From NCBI GenBank assembly GCA_017626015.1, contig JAGAJO010000013.1, forward strand, positions 1 through 64,000: 64,000 bases of DNA. The letters are read 5' to 3'. The notes below the pieces were generated by a model. It saw only the letters and a program-made list of their open reading frames with translations. It made no database searches and was not told the origin of the DNA. Positions 7,106-13,906 of this stretch are shown one piece after another (position 1 is the stretch's first letter; every line of letters begins with the position of its first letter). The translations under genes were made by a program, and so were the position numbers. This DNA comes from Ruminococcus sp. Its GTDB lineage: Bacteria > Bacillota > Clostridia > Oscillospirales > Ruminococcaceae.

Positions 7106-8752
7106 TTACTGCCCCCGCCTTTTCCATATTCTTTCGGTAGCGTATCTTACGGCGTCGATAACGTGATCCTTACCGTCGGGATAGCCGCTTATAACATTTC
7201 CCTCTTTGTCCCTGTCGTATTCGCAGTTAAGAAATTCCTCAGCCGCAACGGGACAGCGTTTATTGTCGATCACTATTTTTGCAAGAGACTGTAACCACTT
7301 ATATGAATACTCACGGCTGCCGGGACCCTTTTCGGCGGCTCTTGCAAGAAGTCCGTAAGCCCTGTAATCTCCTACGGATTTATTTTCCGCACTGTCACAG
7401 GTGATAATATCGTTACCGGTAATGCCAAGCTGTACAAGCTTATCTGCCGTCTGACGGTTGCTCTGCTTATTGCAGGTGTACTCCTGCCAGATGTACAGGG
7501 TATGCTGTGCAGCGGCGTAATGAACCCTTACAAACGCATACAGATCGGGATACCAGCCCCAGTCCACACCGCTCAGGACATTATCAAACTGAGATATTTC
7601 TCCGTCTGTGATCTCCCGTAGCTCCGCATTATCGAATACAGCTCCGCCTGTGCCGTTGACAATGCCCATATACTCGTTTTCATAAGCAGCCGGATTGGTC
7701 TCCTTAAGGAACTCAGCGTCGTCCAGAAAGGGCTTGCCCAGCCATTTTTTCGGGACTGTAAGGTAAGTGCTTTCCGTTACGAGCCTGTCCTCACGGGGTA
7801 TCCTGATATATTTATTAGCCCAGTTCTGCGCCGATTTGGGAGGGTTAAAGGATTTAAACTTATATGCGGTGTCTCCGCCTCTGATGACCGACTGCTCGAT
7901 CTTGCGGACAGCCTCCTCGCCTCTGAACTGGTCTAATTCCTCAAACCAAAGTATTCCGATATATCCGAATGGAGGCTTGACAGACTTGATCTTATTGGGG
8001 TCGTCCGCACCTCTGAAATATATTTTCTGCCCTGTTGAAATACGGGTTATTTCAAGGGGAGATCTGGTATAAGCAAATTCGCTTTCAAGTCCCAGAGCGG
8101 ATATAGCCCACAGTATCTGGGAGTACACGCTGTCTTTAAGAGTATTGGCGACCGCACGGAGAATGCAGGCGTGCATATCCTTGTTTTTCATTATAAGGTC
8201 TACCACGTTAAGTCCGATAAAGCTTGATTTTCCGGAGCCTCTGCCTCCGGGGAAAATATACTCCGAATGTCCCTGTTCGGCAATATCAAAAAGCACCGCA
8301 GAAAATGACGGTGCTATCAGGCTTGCGGGAATACCGCTGTACGATATATTTTCCGGTTCGGGCGGTTCGGATCTTTCTTTTTCAAGCCTTAGCTTCTCCT
8401 TTTCAAGCTTGAGCTTTTCCTTTGCGAAATAGTCGTCCCGAATTATCTGCCGCAGCTCCTTAACCGCCGACACGCTGCCAAGCTTGGCTTTCGACATAAG
8501 GGCGGCGCTTACCACCAGCATATTATTTACAAATTCGGGATCAAGACCGTTAAGGTCAACGCCCTGTTCTGCAAGAAAATCATAATCGGCTCGGGTATTC
8601 GCAGGCTGCTCCAGCAGGAAATCCATGACCTGCTTCATAGTCTTTTTTCGCCGGCGTGTCTCGCCGGACTTTTTACCGCCCGATGACTGTATTTCTCTCT
8701 GTTCGCTCTCTGTTCGTTTCGGAAACGGTATCAAGTTGTTTTCATTCGGCAT
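7106..8752 (-). CDS. terminase, small-subunit-like domain fused to large subunit
   Basis: 548 residues. Residues about 20-110 (GGKKSGETRRRKKTMKQVM, then KAKLGSVSAVKEL) look like the DNA-binding small-subunit-type proteins of Firmicutes phages. A charged coiled coil (110-130) leads to the large subunit: Walker A GGRGSGKSS at 169-177, Walker B GILWFEELDQF near 265-275, and nuclease acids in VDWGW (D397), CDSAE (D453) and HVIDAVRY (D532). No separate small-subunit gene is visible, so the fusion may do both jobs, DNA recognition and ATP-driven packaging with cutting. The ATG at 8750-8752 has GAGGTGAGG ahead of it. A terminator lies about 30 bases before the start. Confidence 0.9.
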   Translation of the reverse strand: MPNENNLIPFPKRTESEQREIQSSGGKKSGETRRRKKTMKQVMDFLLEQPANTRADYDFLAEQGVDLNGLDPEFVNNMLVVSAALMSKAKLGSVSAVKELRQIIRDDYFAKEKLKLEKEKLRLEKERSEPPEPENISYSGIPASLIAPSFSAVLFDIAEQGHSEYIFPGGRGSGKSSFIGLNVVDLIMKNKDMHACILRAVANTLKDSVYSQILWAISALGLESEFAYTRSPLEITRISTGQKIYFRGADDPNKIKSVKPPFGYIGILWFEELDQFRGEEAVRKIEQSVIRGGDTAYKFKSFNPPKSAQNWANKYIRIPREDRLVTESTYLTVPKKWLGKPFLDDAEFLKETNPAAYENEYMGIVNGTGGAVFDNAELREITDGEISQFDNVLSGVDWGWYPDLYAFVRVHYAAAQHTLYIWQEYTCNKQSNRQTADKLVQLGITGNDIITCDSAENKSVGDYRAYGLLARAAEKGPGSREYSYKWLQSLAKIVIDNKRCPVAAEEFLNCEYDRDKEGNVISGYPDGKDHVIDAVRYATERIWKRRGQ

Positions 8753-8780
8753 TCACCTCACCTCTCTTGGATTTGAATAT

Positions 8781-8827
8781 AAAAAAACACAACAACCGCC
8801 CGATCAATCCTGTTTGAAGTTATTGTG
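8781..8827 (-). terminator. intrinsic terminator overlapping the end of the DUF4417 gene
   Basis: On the minus strand a 10-bp stem (8818-8827 with 8788-8797, two G-T pairs) with a 20-base loop is followed by seven T and then TATATTCAAA. The stop codon of the DUF4417 gene (8804) is inside the loop. Only 29 bases separate the T tract from the terminase start. Confidence 0.75.
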
Positions 8828-9463
8828 CCGCCTATTTGAAATCACTGCTTTTCTGAATTTGTCCTGAAATGTCTTAATTCTAACAATGCTGCCTTTACAC
8901 TCATCGGGAATATTGCCATAAAATATTATTGTTTCAGGCTGCAGCCTTTCGAGCATCTTTTCATAACCTAATAAAAAGGCTCTTTTGCTATTCTTATTCT
9001 GCTGAGTTCCAACGCTTGAAACAGCTACTATACTTCCAACTGGCTCACCCTCAAAGCACCATTCAAAGCTGCTTTCATCACTCCAACATATTGTTGGTAT
9101 AACTTTAATACAATTACTCTCCCAATAAGCTCCAAGCCAGTGCTTACGATAGTGATTATATATCTGCATAGCTCTTGGAAAGTCAGAATACAAAGAAAAA
9201 TCAGGAGTAAGAACAATGCGAAACTGTTTAAGCAGCTCTATATAATTTGTCGGGTTATTCCACACTCTTGTAAACTGATAATCATCAAGAAAAAAATGTA
9301 CTCCTTTATCTGTCCTATCTTTAGCCGTTTTTGCATAATTAAAGCCGATAAGTTCAGGAATTTCATCAACATCTGAACCTGTCAGCTTTGGAATATCATA
9401 TTTGCCCTCTGCTTCAAAAAAACCATGCTGCAAATTTTCATATCTGAATTTTTCTGAATACAT
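8804..9463 (-). CDS. DUF4417 family protein
   Basis: The ATG at 9461-9463 is preferred over one six codons upstream because AAAGGAGGAAGGA precedes it. The 219-residue product has LTPDFSLYSDFPRAMQIYNH, WLGAYWESNCIKVIPTICW and VAVSSVGTQQN, the conserved core of DUF4417, a family common on phages and conjugative elements whose function is not known to me. The gene is distinctly AT-richer than the terminase and is bracketed by terminators (9490-9518 and 8781-8827), so it looks like an inserted cargo gene rather than a core packaging gene. Confidence 0.8.
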   Translation of the reverse strand: MYSEKFRYENLQHGFFEAEGKYDIPKLTGSDVDEIPELIGFNYAKTAKDRTDKGVHFFLDDYQFTRVWNNPTNYIELLKQFRIVLTPDFSLYSDFPRAMQIYNHYRKHWLGAYWESNCIKVIPTICWSDESSFEWCFEGEPVGSIVAVSSVGTQQNKNSKRAFLLGYEKMLERLQPETIIFYGNIPDECKGSIVRIKTFQDKFRKAVISNRRHNNFKQD

Positions 9464-9489
9464 TCCTTCCTCCTTTCTCATTTCAGCAT

Positions 9490-9518
9490 AAAAAAGAGAG
9501 TACCCGAAGATACTCTCT
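9490..9518 (-). terminator. intrinsic terminator before the DUF4417 gene
   Basis: On the minus strand the stem AGAGAGTA / TACTCTCT (9511-9518 with 9495-9502) with a TTCGGG-type loop is followed by six T residues. It ends the structured region downstream of the gene at 9648-10049. Confidence 0.85.
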
Positions 9519-9647
9519 TAACAAGCGGACGGATTTCAACCGTCATAGGTGTACTAAAGGCGGCTCTGTTATCTTATCGTTTAAATAAGCTTTTTCGCCT
9601 TTCGCTATAAGCGACAGCCTAAAGCCCTGCCTGTTTTCACTCTTAAA
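9519..9647 (-). other. structured untranslated region, possible ncRNA
   Basis: Between the stop of the gene at 9648-10049 and the terminator at 9490-9518 the minus strand can form several hairpins: TCGCT-TAT-AGCGA, CTTAT-7-ATAAG enclosed by AGGC/GCCT, and GACGG-TTGAAAT-CCGTC. The last has the 5-bp stem and 7-base loop of a tRNA T-arm, but no matching acceptor stem is found. No reading frame of note is present. It is either a long structured 3' UTR or the body of a phage RNA processed from the late transcript. Confidence 0.4.
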
Positions 9648-10049
9648 CTACTTCTTGTTTTTATAACTATACCATGTTTTATTTATTCTGTCAACCATTT
9701 TTCTTTCTTTTTCTGATAACTCAAAAGTTCCATTTTCACTATGATCATATCCTTTATGAGTATGGGGAATAATATATTTCCCGTTTACAGGGTGAGGATT
9801 TCCAATTAAATCTATCTGTTTATATCTTTTATTATATTTATCATAATAAGATATAAATTTAACATCATTTTCAGAGCTTATGACTGCATATACTCTTCCT
9901 TTAGTCATAGTTTCCATCGGAGTTTTAGCAGATTTTCCGTCATTGTATCTGACAAATTTTATATTCCCCGACTTATAAAGCGTTGTATATTCAGTTCCAT
10001 ATTTTTTACCTTTATCACTTATTCCGCTTGAAGAACCTCGTCCTCCCAT
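9648..10049 (-). CDS. phage protein with MGGRGSSSG start, function unknown
   Basis: 133 residues. It starts MGGRGSSSGIS, a signature shared by many Firmicutes phage accessory proteins that carry exchangeable C-terminal domains. The rest has beta-rich stretches (VKFISYYDKYNKRYKQIDL), then HPVNGKYIIPHTHKGYDHSE, with several His residues, and a final ERKMVDRINKTW helix. I recognise the type but no assigned function; toxin-like or nuclease-like activity is possible because of the conserved HTH.GY.H. It is AT-rich compared with its neighbours and is the first gene of the late operon after the leader terminator. Confidence 0.7.
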   Translation of the reverse strand: MGGRGSSSGISDKGKKYGTEYTTLYKSGNIKFVRYNDGKSAKTPMETMTKGRVYAVISSENDVKFISYYDKYNKRYKQIDLIGNPHPVNGKYIIPHTHKGYDHSENGTFELSEKERKMVDRINKTWYSYKNKK

Positions 10050-10114
10050 TTTTACATCTCCTTATTCGTCAAGTCTTTCATCGCCTGTTTGTTCCCGTCA
10101 TTTCTTTGGGTATA

Positions 10115-10145
10115 AAGACACAACAACCGCCCGATCGGACGGCTG
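10115..10145 (-). terminator. leader terminator of the late operon
   Basis: On the minus strand a 10-bp stem with a GATC loop (10122-10145) is followed by TGTGTCTTTATACCCAAA. It sits about 165 bases downstream of the predicted late transcription start and 66 bases before the first late gene. Weaker T tract than the other terminators. Confidence 0.65.
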
Positions 10146-10312
10146 TCATGCAAATTAAGGAGATGTCAGAAATGGTATCTCGAAAGTGGTCTCAGCCTGC
10201 GGGATCGCACCGCAAAAAAGCTTTCGGCTGAGATACGGGACTTACGCCCCGTCGGTCAGGTGGATCGTGACCGCTGAAAAGATGTTCGGGATAGTCTTAC
10301 ACTTTTCCCAGT
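10146..10312 (-). ncRNA. structured leader RNA of the late operon
   Basis: The predicted transcript from the promoter at 10317-10348 contains three successive hairpins before the leader terminator: GGTCA/TGACC (10253-10272), CGGG.../CCCG (10235-10250) and a long one, CTCAGCC/GGCTGAG (10190-10231) with an inner TGCGG/CCGCA stem. No reading frame with a ribosome binding site is present. The whole promoter-leader-terminator unit would give a short RNA of roughly 190 nt unless the terminator is overridden, like the lambda 6S RNA or the HK022 put leader. This is inferred from layout only. Confidence 0.5.
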
Positions 10313-10316
10313 TTAA

Positions 10317-10348
10317 ATTATAACATAGGTAAAACGGACAAAACGGAC
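10317..10348 (-). promoter_or_regulatory. late promoter with tandem 9-bp repeats
   Basis: On the minus strand an extended -10, TGTTATAAT (TATAAT at 10317-10322), has no good -35. In its place stand two perfect copies of GTCCGTTTT (10331-10339 and 10340-10348). That is how an activator-dependent promoter looks. The gene just upstream encodes an ArpU/RinA-like activator, the likely ligand. Confidence 0.65.
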
Positions 10349-10353
10349 AACTT

Positions 10354-10734
10354 TCAAGAATTTTTCAAATATCTCACAACTCTCTTACGACAGCTATCAG
10401 CCGTATTTCCTCTTACCTTGTGAGCTACCTGAATCCATGAATATCCTTGAATAAATCTCAGCTCGAACATTCTTCTTGTCTGCCAATCTTTAATGCTATC
10501 TATGTACTCCTCACACGCTCTCTGCTGCACTCTGAGGTCGCTCAGCCGTGCTAAAAGCGAAAGTGTATTGCCGTCCGGAAGATAACCCTCTATGCGTTTG
10601 CTGTGGGCTGTGTACGACGGCGGAGTGCATACGCTTACAGCGTCCGCAGCGTAATGCTTTCCGTTAAGCTCCTGCCGTATCTCGTCGATCTCTGCGCATA
10701 TATCACGGTATTTTTTTAGCTGTTCTATCGTCAT
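10354..10734 (-). CDS. late transcription activator, ArpU/RinA or sigma-70 region 4-like
   Basis: The ATG at 10732-10734 with AAAGGAGGCACG ahead is chosen; the frame extends upstream to 10872 but without ribosome binding site. The 126-residue protein ends with a helix-turn-helix of sigma-4 type (TRRMFELRFIQGYSWIQVAH then DSCRKRVVRYLKNS), preceded by a coiled N-terminus. This matches the DUF1492/ArpU/RinA-like proteins that sit before terminase in Firmicutes phages and switch on late genes. The target is probably the promoter at 10317-10348 immediately downstream. Confidence 0.8.
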   Translation of the reverse strand: MTIEQLKKYRDICAEIDEIRQELNGKHYAADAVSVCTPPSYTAHSKRIEGYLPDGNTLSLLARLSDLRVQQRACEEYIDSIKDWQTRRMFELRFIQGYSWIQVAHKVRGNTADSCRKRVVRYLKNS

Positions 10735-10894
10735 CAGCGTGCCTCCTTTCAAATTGATATTCAGCCGACTTCGTTCTGCAAGCTTTACAGCGGACGTAAT
10801 ATCCGCCGTTTGACTTAGGTTCTGTCGGCTTTCCGCAGTCATAACATCTGTGTAGTTCTTTGTATCTGTCATATTTGTCGTATGTCCCGGACAT
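10703..10894 (-). CDS. small zinc-ribbon protein
   Basis: 63 residues. CYDCGKP followed by a basic stretch and VRCKACRTK gives a CxxC...CxxC zinc-binding knuckle; the C-terminus is very basic. It has a clear GAGAGGTG ribosome binding site, its ATG overlaps the stop of the 22-codon gene before it, and its end overlaps the activator gene by 32 bases. Such small zinc proteins are common next to late regulators in Firmicutes phages; the role is unknown, nucleic-acid binding being the obvious guess. Confidence 0.7.
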   Translation of the reverse strand: MSGTYDKYDRYKELHRCYDCGKPTEPKSNGGYYVRCKACRTKSAEYQFERRHADDDRTAKKIP

Positions 10895-10962
10895 TAACGT
10901 TCACCTCTCAGTATCGCCCTCAATAGTTCTATGATAGTCATATCGTCGGATTTTTCAGGCAT
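10894..10962 (-). CDS. 22-residue phage micropeptide
   Basis: A short frame (starts MPEKSDDMTIIELL, ends RGER) has a near-perfect ribosome binding site (GGAGGTGACAACAATG), overlaps the end of the YopX gene by eight bases and shares its stop with the next start (TAATG). The peptide would be one amphipathic helix. The tight coupling on both sides argues that it is translated. Function unknown. Confidence 0.5.
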   Translation of the reverse strand: MPEKSDDMTIIELLRAILRGER

Positions 10963-11314
10963 TGTTGTCACCTCCGAGCAGCTCGGGGTTGTCGTGGATA
11001 TTACCAATGACTTCAAGTTGATGGTCTATTGCTGCCTCTCCCAAATCAAGGTATAGTCCTTCAAGTATAAACGAACCCAGTTCCCATTTCACAGGTACTT
11101 TATCTCCGTCACGGACTATCTTAACAATATCCCCCTCAAAAATCTTCACGCCGTTCTGGTCGGTCAAGCCTGTGAACTGACCGACGGTCGAGGGGATAAC
11201 GAGATACGGAAATGTATACCCCTGTCTGAATATTGCGACTGAATTTTTAAATTGCCTTAAATCTCCGTAAGCCCAGTCGTTACCGATTTTTCCTCTGAAC
11301 AAAATTTCTCTCAT
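10955..11314 (-). CDS. YopX family protein
   Basis: ATG at 11312-11314 is eleven bases after AGGAGG; a GTG nine bases upstream is too close to it. The 119-residue protein begins MREILFRGKI and contains VGQFTGLTDQNGVKIFEGDIV, the hallmark of YopX proteins (PF09643), widespread on Firmicutes phages. The fold is a barrel; the biological role is not established. It sits in the run of small genes between replication and late functions. Confidence 0.88.
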   Translation of the reverse strand: MREILFRGKIGNDWAYGDLRQFKNSVAIFRQGYTFPYLVIPSTVGQFTGLTDQNGVKIFEGDIVKIVRDGDKVPVKWELGSFILEGLYLDLGEAAIDHQLEVIGNIHDNPELLGGDNNA

Positions 11315-11319
11315 TATTT

Positions 11320-11448
11320 TCACTTCCTCCTCTTAGCTTTATTGGCTCTGCGCTTGCGTTTCTTTGGAAAATACGCAGGAGAACCGGGGTTGACAGTAAT
11401 ACGGTCTAATTTTTTCATTGTGTTGTATATGGGGAAATTGTTATACAT
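11320..11448 (-). CDS. 42-residue basic peptide
   Basis: The frame reads MYNNFPIYNTMKK and ends in a strongly basic tail (PKKRKRRANKAKRRK). Its ATG overlaps the stop region of the zinc-ribbon gene before it (ATGTATAA), so it should be translated by coupling; its stop lies inside the ribosome binding site of the YopX gene. The charge suggests nucleic-acid binding. No family recognised. Confidence 0.5.
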   Translation of the reverse strand: MYNNFPIYNTMKKLDRITVNPGSPAYFPKKRKRRANKAKRRK

Positions 11449-11716
11449 TTTCTTCACCGTCCATTCTCGCACCACAGTTGGGGCAATATTTAGTCATAGC
11501 CCTGCCTTGCGGTTCTTCTTTGCAAATTGAACAATATGGGTAATATCCATCGGGATTGATTTCCCAACTTCCGTGCCTTACCTCCTGCACGTCGGCGGCG
11601 GGCGCACTGTCGATCGCTTCCTGCGAATAACATTTCGTAAGTTCTGTTGAATACGCAGATGTGAATATTTTCATATCAGGTTTCAGCATTTCTGCTTCAA
11701 TAAATTTCTTAGCCAT
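11441..11716 (-). CDS. phage zinc-ribbon protein
   Basis: 91 residues. An N-terminal segment (MAKKFIEAEMLKPDMK) is followed by HGSWEINPDGYYPYCSICKE and YCPNCGARMDG, a two-knuckle zinc ribbon. This type of protein is very frequent in the early-to-middle regions of Firmicutes prophages, always with the HG.W and CPNCG.RMDG signatures, and has no known activity. It overlaps the 50-residue zinc-finger gene upstream by eight bases (ATGGCTAA). Confidence 0.8.
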   Translation of the reverse strand: MAKKFIEAEMLKPDMKIFTSAYSTELTKCYSQEAIDSAPAADVQEVRHGSWEINPDGYYPYCSICKEEPQGRAMTKYCPNCGARMDGEENV

Positions 11717-11861
11717 TGTCAGACCTCCTGCCTTTCCTCAAAGCCGTTCTTTTTGTCTTATATTCTCTGTCGCGGCAACGCTTACTGCAATACATCTGAT
11801 CGCTACGATTAGGATAATAATTGCAACCGCAGCGCACACATTTTTTAGTCAATTCTCTCAT
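11709..11861 (-). CDS. 50-residue zinc-finger protein
   Basis: Too short for routine gene calling but well supported: GGAGGTTTGACA precedes the ATG (11859-11861), and the stop overlaps the next start. The protein (MRELTKKCVRCGCNYYP...) has CVRCG and MYCSKRCRDRE, a CxxC...CxxxC knuckle like that of small phage and plasmid zinc fingers. The C-terminus is Arg/Lys-rich. Nucleic-acid binding is likely but not shown. Confidence 0.65.
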   Translation of the reverse strand: MRELTKKCVRCGCNYYPNRSDQMYCSKRCRDREYKTKRTALRKGRRSDNG

Positions 11862-11863
11862 TG

Positions 11864-12172
11864 TCAAACCTCCATATTGATCGTCGTTCCGACAGTGCCA
11901 ACGCTGCCGTTGCTGTCAGTAGCCTTAAAGTATTCACCCGGCATAGGATATTTGAAACGAAACATAAGGTAATTTGCGGCATCAACCAAATGTTCAAGGT
12001 TTTGATCTTTCTTAAAGGCGTCAATACAACGTTCTGCTGTTGCTATCGCGTCAACTCTGCCACCGCCGAAATTATCTCTTGCAGGACCGTATTTGTAAAA
12101 TGATGTTGCTATCCGGGCTTTGCGCTCCTTATCAAAAGCCTCACTGTACTCTGTCTTGAGTATATCATTCAT
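11864..12172 (-). CDS. conserved phage protein, unknown function
   Basis: The start is placed at the ATG at 12170-12172 (MNDILKTEYSEAF), which overlaps the stop of the preceding DUF3850 gene. The 102-residue product contains RKARIATSFYKYGPARDNFG, ERCIDAFKKDQNLEHLVDAANYLMFRFKYP, a motif set I know from Firmicutes phages as a helical protein of unknown role. Metal or nucleotide binding is not apparent. The end (GTVGTTINMEV) is two bases from the next ribosome binding site. Confidence 0.65.
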   Translation of the reverse strand: MNDILKTEYSEAFDKERKARIATSFYKYGPARDNFGGGRVDAIATAERCIDAFKKDQNLEHLVDAANYLMFRFKYPMPGEYFKATDSNGSVGTVGTTINMEV

Positions 12173-12452
12173 TTTCTCGTACCGCCTCGATTGCCAGTGC
12201 CACATAGCCTTTTTTTAGCCCCCAACCGCTGAGAATATATTTGATTTTGTATGTTTTATCGCTGATCGGGTGATGTGCGTGTTGGGTTTCCCTGCCGTCT
12301 GAATCAACGTAATATGTACCGTCAGTTGGGATAAATTTTATCAGATCTCCTGTCTGAAATCCTCTATCGTTTTCGCGTACCTCGAAATTTTTCTTGCCGC
12401 TCAGAACATCGTCGCAAAATTCGATGTTCAGCTTTAGCTTATGTGTTTTCAT
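12165..12452 (-). CDS. DUF3850 / ASCH-like RNA-binding domain protein
   Basis: 95 residues. HKLKLNIEFCDDVLSGKKNFEVRENDRGFQTGD is broken here into its signature parts: H.LKL at the start, SGKKNFEVRENDR, then FQTGDLIKF. These define DUF3850, a PUA/ASCH-like barrel found mostly on phages, presumed to bind RNA or modified nucleotides. It overlaps neighbours on both sides, so it belongs to the translationally coupled early-middle cluster. Confidence 0.8.
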   Translation of the reverse strand: MKTHKLKLNIEFCDDVLSGKKNFEVRENDRGFQTGDLIKFIPTDGTYYVDSDGRETQHAHHPISDKTYKIKYILSGWGLKKGYVALAIEAVRENE

Positions 12453-12981
12453 CCTTCAATACCTCCTCGACCTCGTCGGCGTGTTGCCAACGGAAACCGC
12501 TGGCGTTTATGCATTCGCTATGGTTCATTCGGTATTCACAGGTATTATCTTTACGACACTTGCACACTGTACAGTATTCGCAAAAATCCGAAGCTGCGAT
12601 TGGTATATCCTGCAACGCTAGCTTCAGCAGTTCACGGAGCTTGGCGTTTTCAGACTGCATTTTTCTGATCTCTTTCGGCGTAAGTCCCGTGTCCTCATAA
12701 GCAGAAAACTGTGCGTTATTTTCCGCCGCCTGAGATCCGCAGTAGTACATAATTGCGACAGGGCAATCGCAGCAGTCAAATAACCCGTCCTCTGCCACAA
12801 AATCAGCGGTTCTATTTTTACAGCCGTGTTCCTGACAGCACCTCGCTGTGTATTCGTGCAGCTTTATGTTTTCTTCACCGCCCGCATATTTCAGGACTGC
12901 CCAGCCGTCTTTATCTGCCGTGCAGTAATTCATTAGCGTTTCGATATTGTTCTTAGGGTTGTCCGTTGTTAATCTTTTCAT
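12439..12981 (-). CDS. cysteine-rich phage protein
   Basis: ATG at 12979-12981 has AAGGAGAAAA ahead; the open frame goes on upstream to 13083 but overlaps the next gene without a ribosome binding site. The 180-residue product begins MKRLTTDNPKNNIETLMNY, a start seen in many Firmicutes prophages. It has three Cys clusters (RCCQEHGCK, LFDCCDCP, CEYCTVCKCRKDNTC) that could bind metal, and a short coiled coil (EIRKMQSENAKLRELLKLA). Function unknown. Confidence 0.7.
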   Translation of the reverse strand: MKRLTTDNPKNNIETLMNYCTADKDGWAVLKYAGGEENIKLHEYTARCCQEHGCKNRTADFVAEDGLFDCCDCPVAIMYYCGSQAAENNAQFSAYEDTGLTPKEIRKMQSENAKLRELLKLALQDIPIAASDFCEYCTVCKCRKDNTCEYRMNHSECINASGFRWQHADEVEEVLKDENT

Positions 12982-13015
12982 TTTTTCTCCTTCCCTGCGA
13001 AAAAATCTATGAATG

Positions 13016-13903
13016 TCATAGTTCCTCCAGATCGTCAAAGGTGATCTGCGTGAAATCCTCGCCCATCCACCAGCGAAAAACATCTAAACCTGTTTTCCAA
13101 GATAAATTAGCGGCTTTTCCGAGTTCTTCACGGCGTTTAAGCATTTTGTCAAATACAGCTATGTAAATATTCTTGAATTTCGGGTATCGCATAAATTCTA
13201 CATATCTGTGTTTACCCGCCACTGGACAGCCGATGCAGCCGATACGCTTAAACCCGCATTCATACAAAGGATTTGATTTACAGCCGTAATAGTTCAGGAA
13301 ATCCCAAACGTCATTGTCTATCCAGTCAATAATGGGATTTACCATTGTTTTTGTGGTTCGGTAGCATTGCTCTACCATTCGGCGGCTCTCGTCGTTATCG
13401 TCGTTCATGATCAATCCGCCCTGCCTGGTAACATCATAGTCTGCTCCGATCTCTTCGGCAATTTTCTGCGTCGTTTTTGGCTTGCCTATGATCTTTACTG
13501 TTCCTGCATTTTCTTTTCGTTTGCTGCTTTCAGCCCAGCGAACGCCTGTTATGACAACTCGTCCCCGTCCGCTGCGTTCTTTTAGTTCCGAACAGCAATA
13601 TCTTGCAAGTCGTGTCGGCGGCATTAGATTTTTTAATATCAAATTCCACATTGTGATCTGATTTCCGTTGGCGTCTAATGCTTTATCTATTATCACATCG
13701 GGCTGAGATCTAACGTAATACACCGTCTCGGGAGCGTCAACCGTTGTCAGATTGTGATGTGCCTCGAATTTTACGCCCGCCAACTGCGCCAGTATTTTTA
13801 TGCAGTCGCTGTCCTTACCGCCACTGTAAGCCAGATAGTAGCCGTCAGGCGGTTCAAATAGCTTCAGGCGTTCTATGGCTTTTTGTTCTTTTTCGGGTGT
13901 CAT
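13016..13903 (-). CDS. phage PAPS reductase-like PP-loop protein
   Basis: 295 residues. A PP-loop SGGKDS (residues 27-32) binds the ATP/PAPS phosphate; downstream are YCCSELKER, GVRWAESSKR and the CGFKRIGCIGCP cysteine cluster that suggests an Fe-S site or zinc. This is the PAPS-reductase/DndC-like family carried by many phages, where true sulfate reduction is unlikely. Roles in DNA or tRNA sulfur chemistry have been suggested by relation to DndC, but no DndD/E partners are present here. It is four bases from the DUF4317 gene and has a GAGAGGTAAG ribosome binding site. Confidence 0.85.
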   Translation of the reverse strand: MTPEKEQKAIERLKLFEPPDGYYLAYSGGKDSDCIKILAQLAGVKFEAHHNLTTVDAPETVYYVRSQPDVIIDKALDANGNQITMWNLILKNLMPPTRLARYCCSELKERSGRGRVVITGVRWAESSKRKENAGTVKIIGKPKTTQKIAEEIGADYDVTRQGGLIMNDDNDESRRMVEQCYRTTKTMVNPIIDWIDNDVWDFLNYYGCKSNPLYECGFKRIGCIGCPVAGKHRYVEFMRYPKFKNIYIAVFDKMLKRREELGKAANLSWKTGLDVFRWWMGEDFTQITFDDLEEL

Positions 13904-13906
13904 AAC

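Noticed and set aside
9519-9600. A phage tRNA gene suggested by the T-arm-like hairpin
   Set aside because: No acceptor stem, D-arm or anticodon arm of correct spacing could be built on either strand.
9500-9650. Hammerhead or similar self-cleaving ribozyme in the structured region
   Set aside because: The conserved core (CUGANGA...GAAA) is absent; other ribozyme classes could not be matched by eye.
13016-13903. DNA phosphorothioation (Dnd) system
   Set aside because: Only the DndC-like PP-loop protein is present; no DndA, B, D, E or restriction partners in the window.
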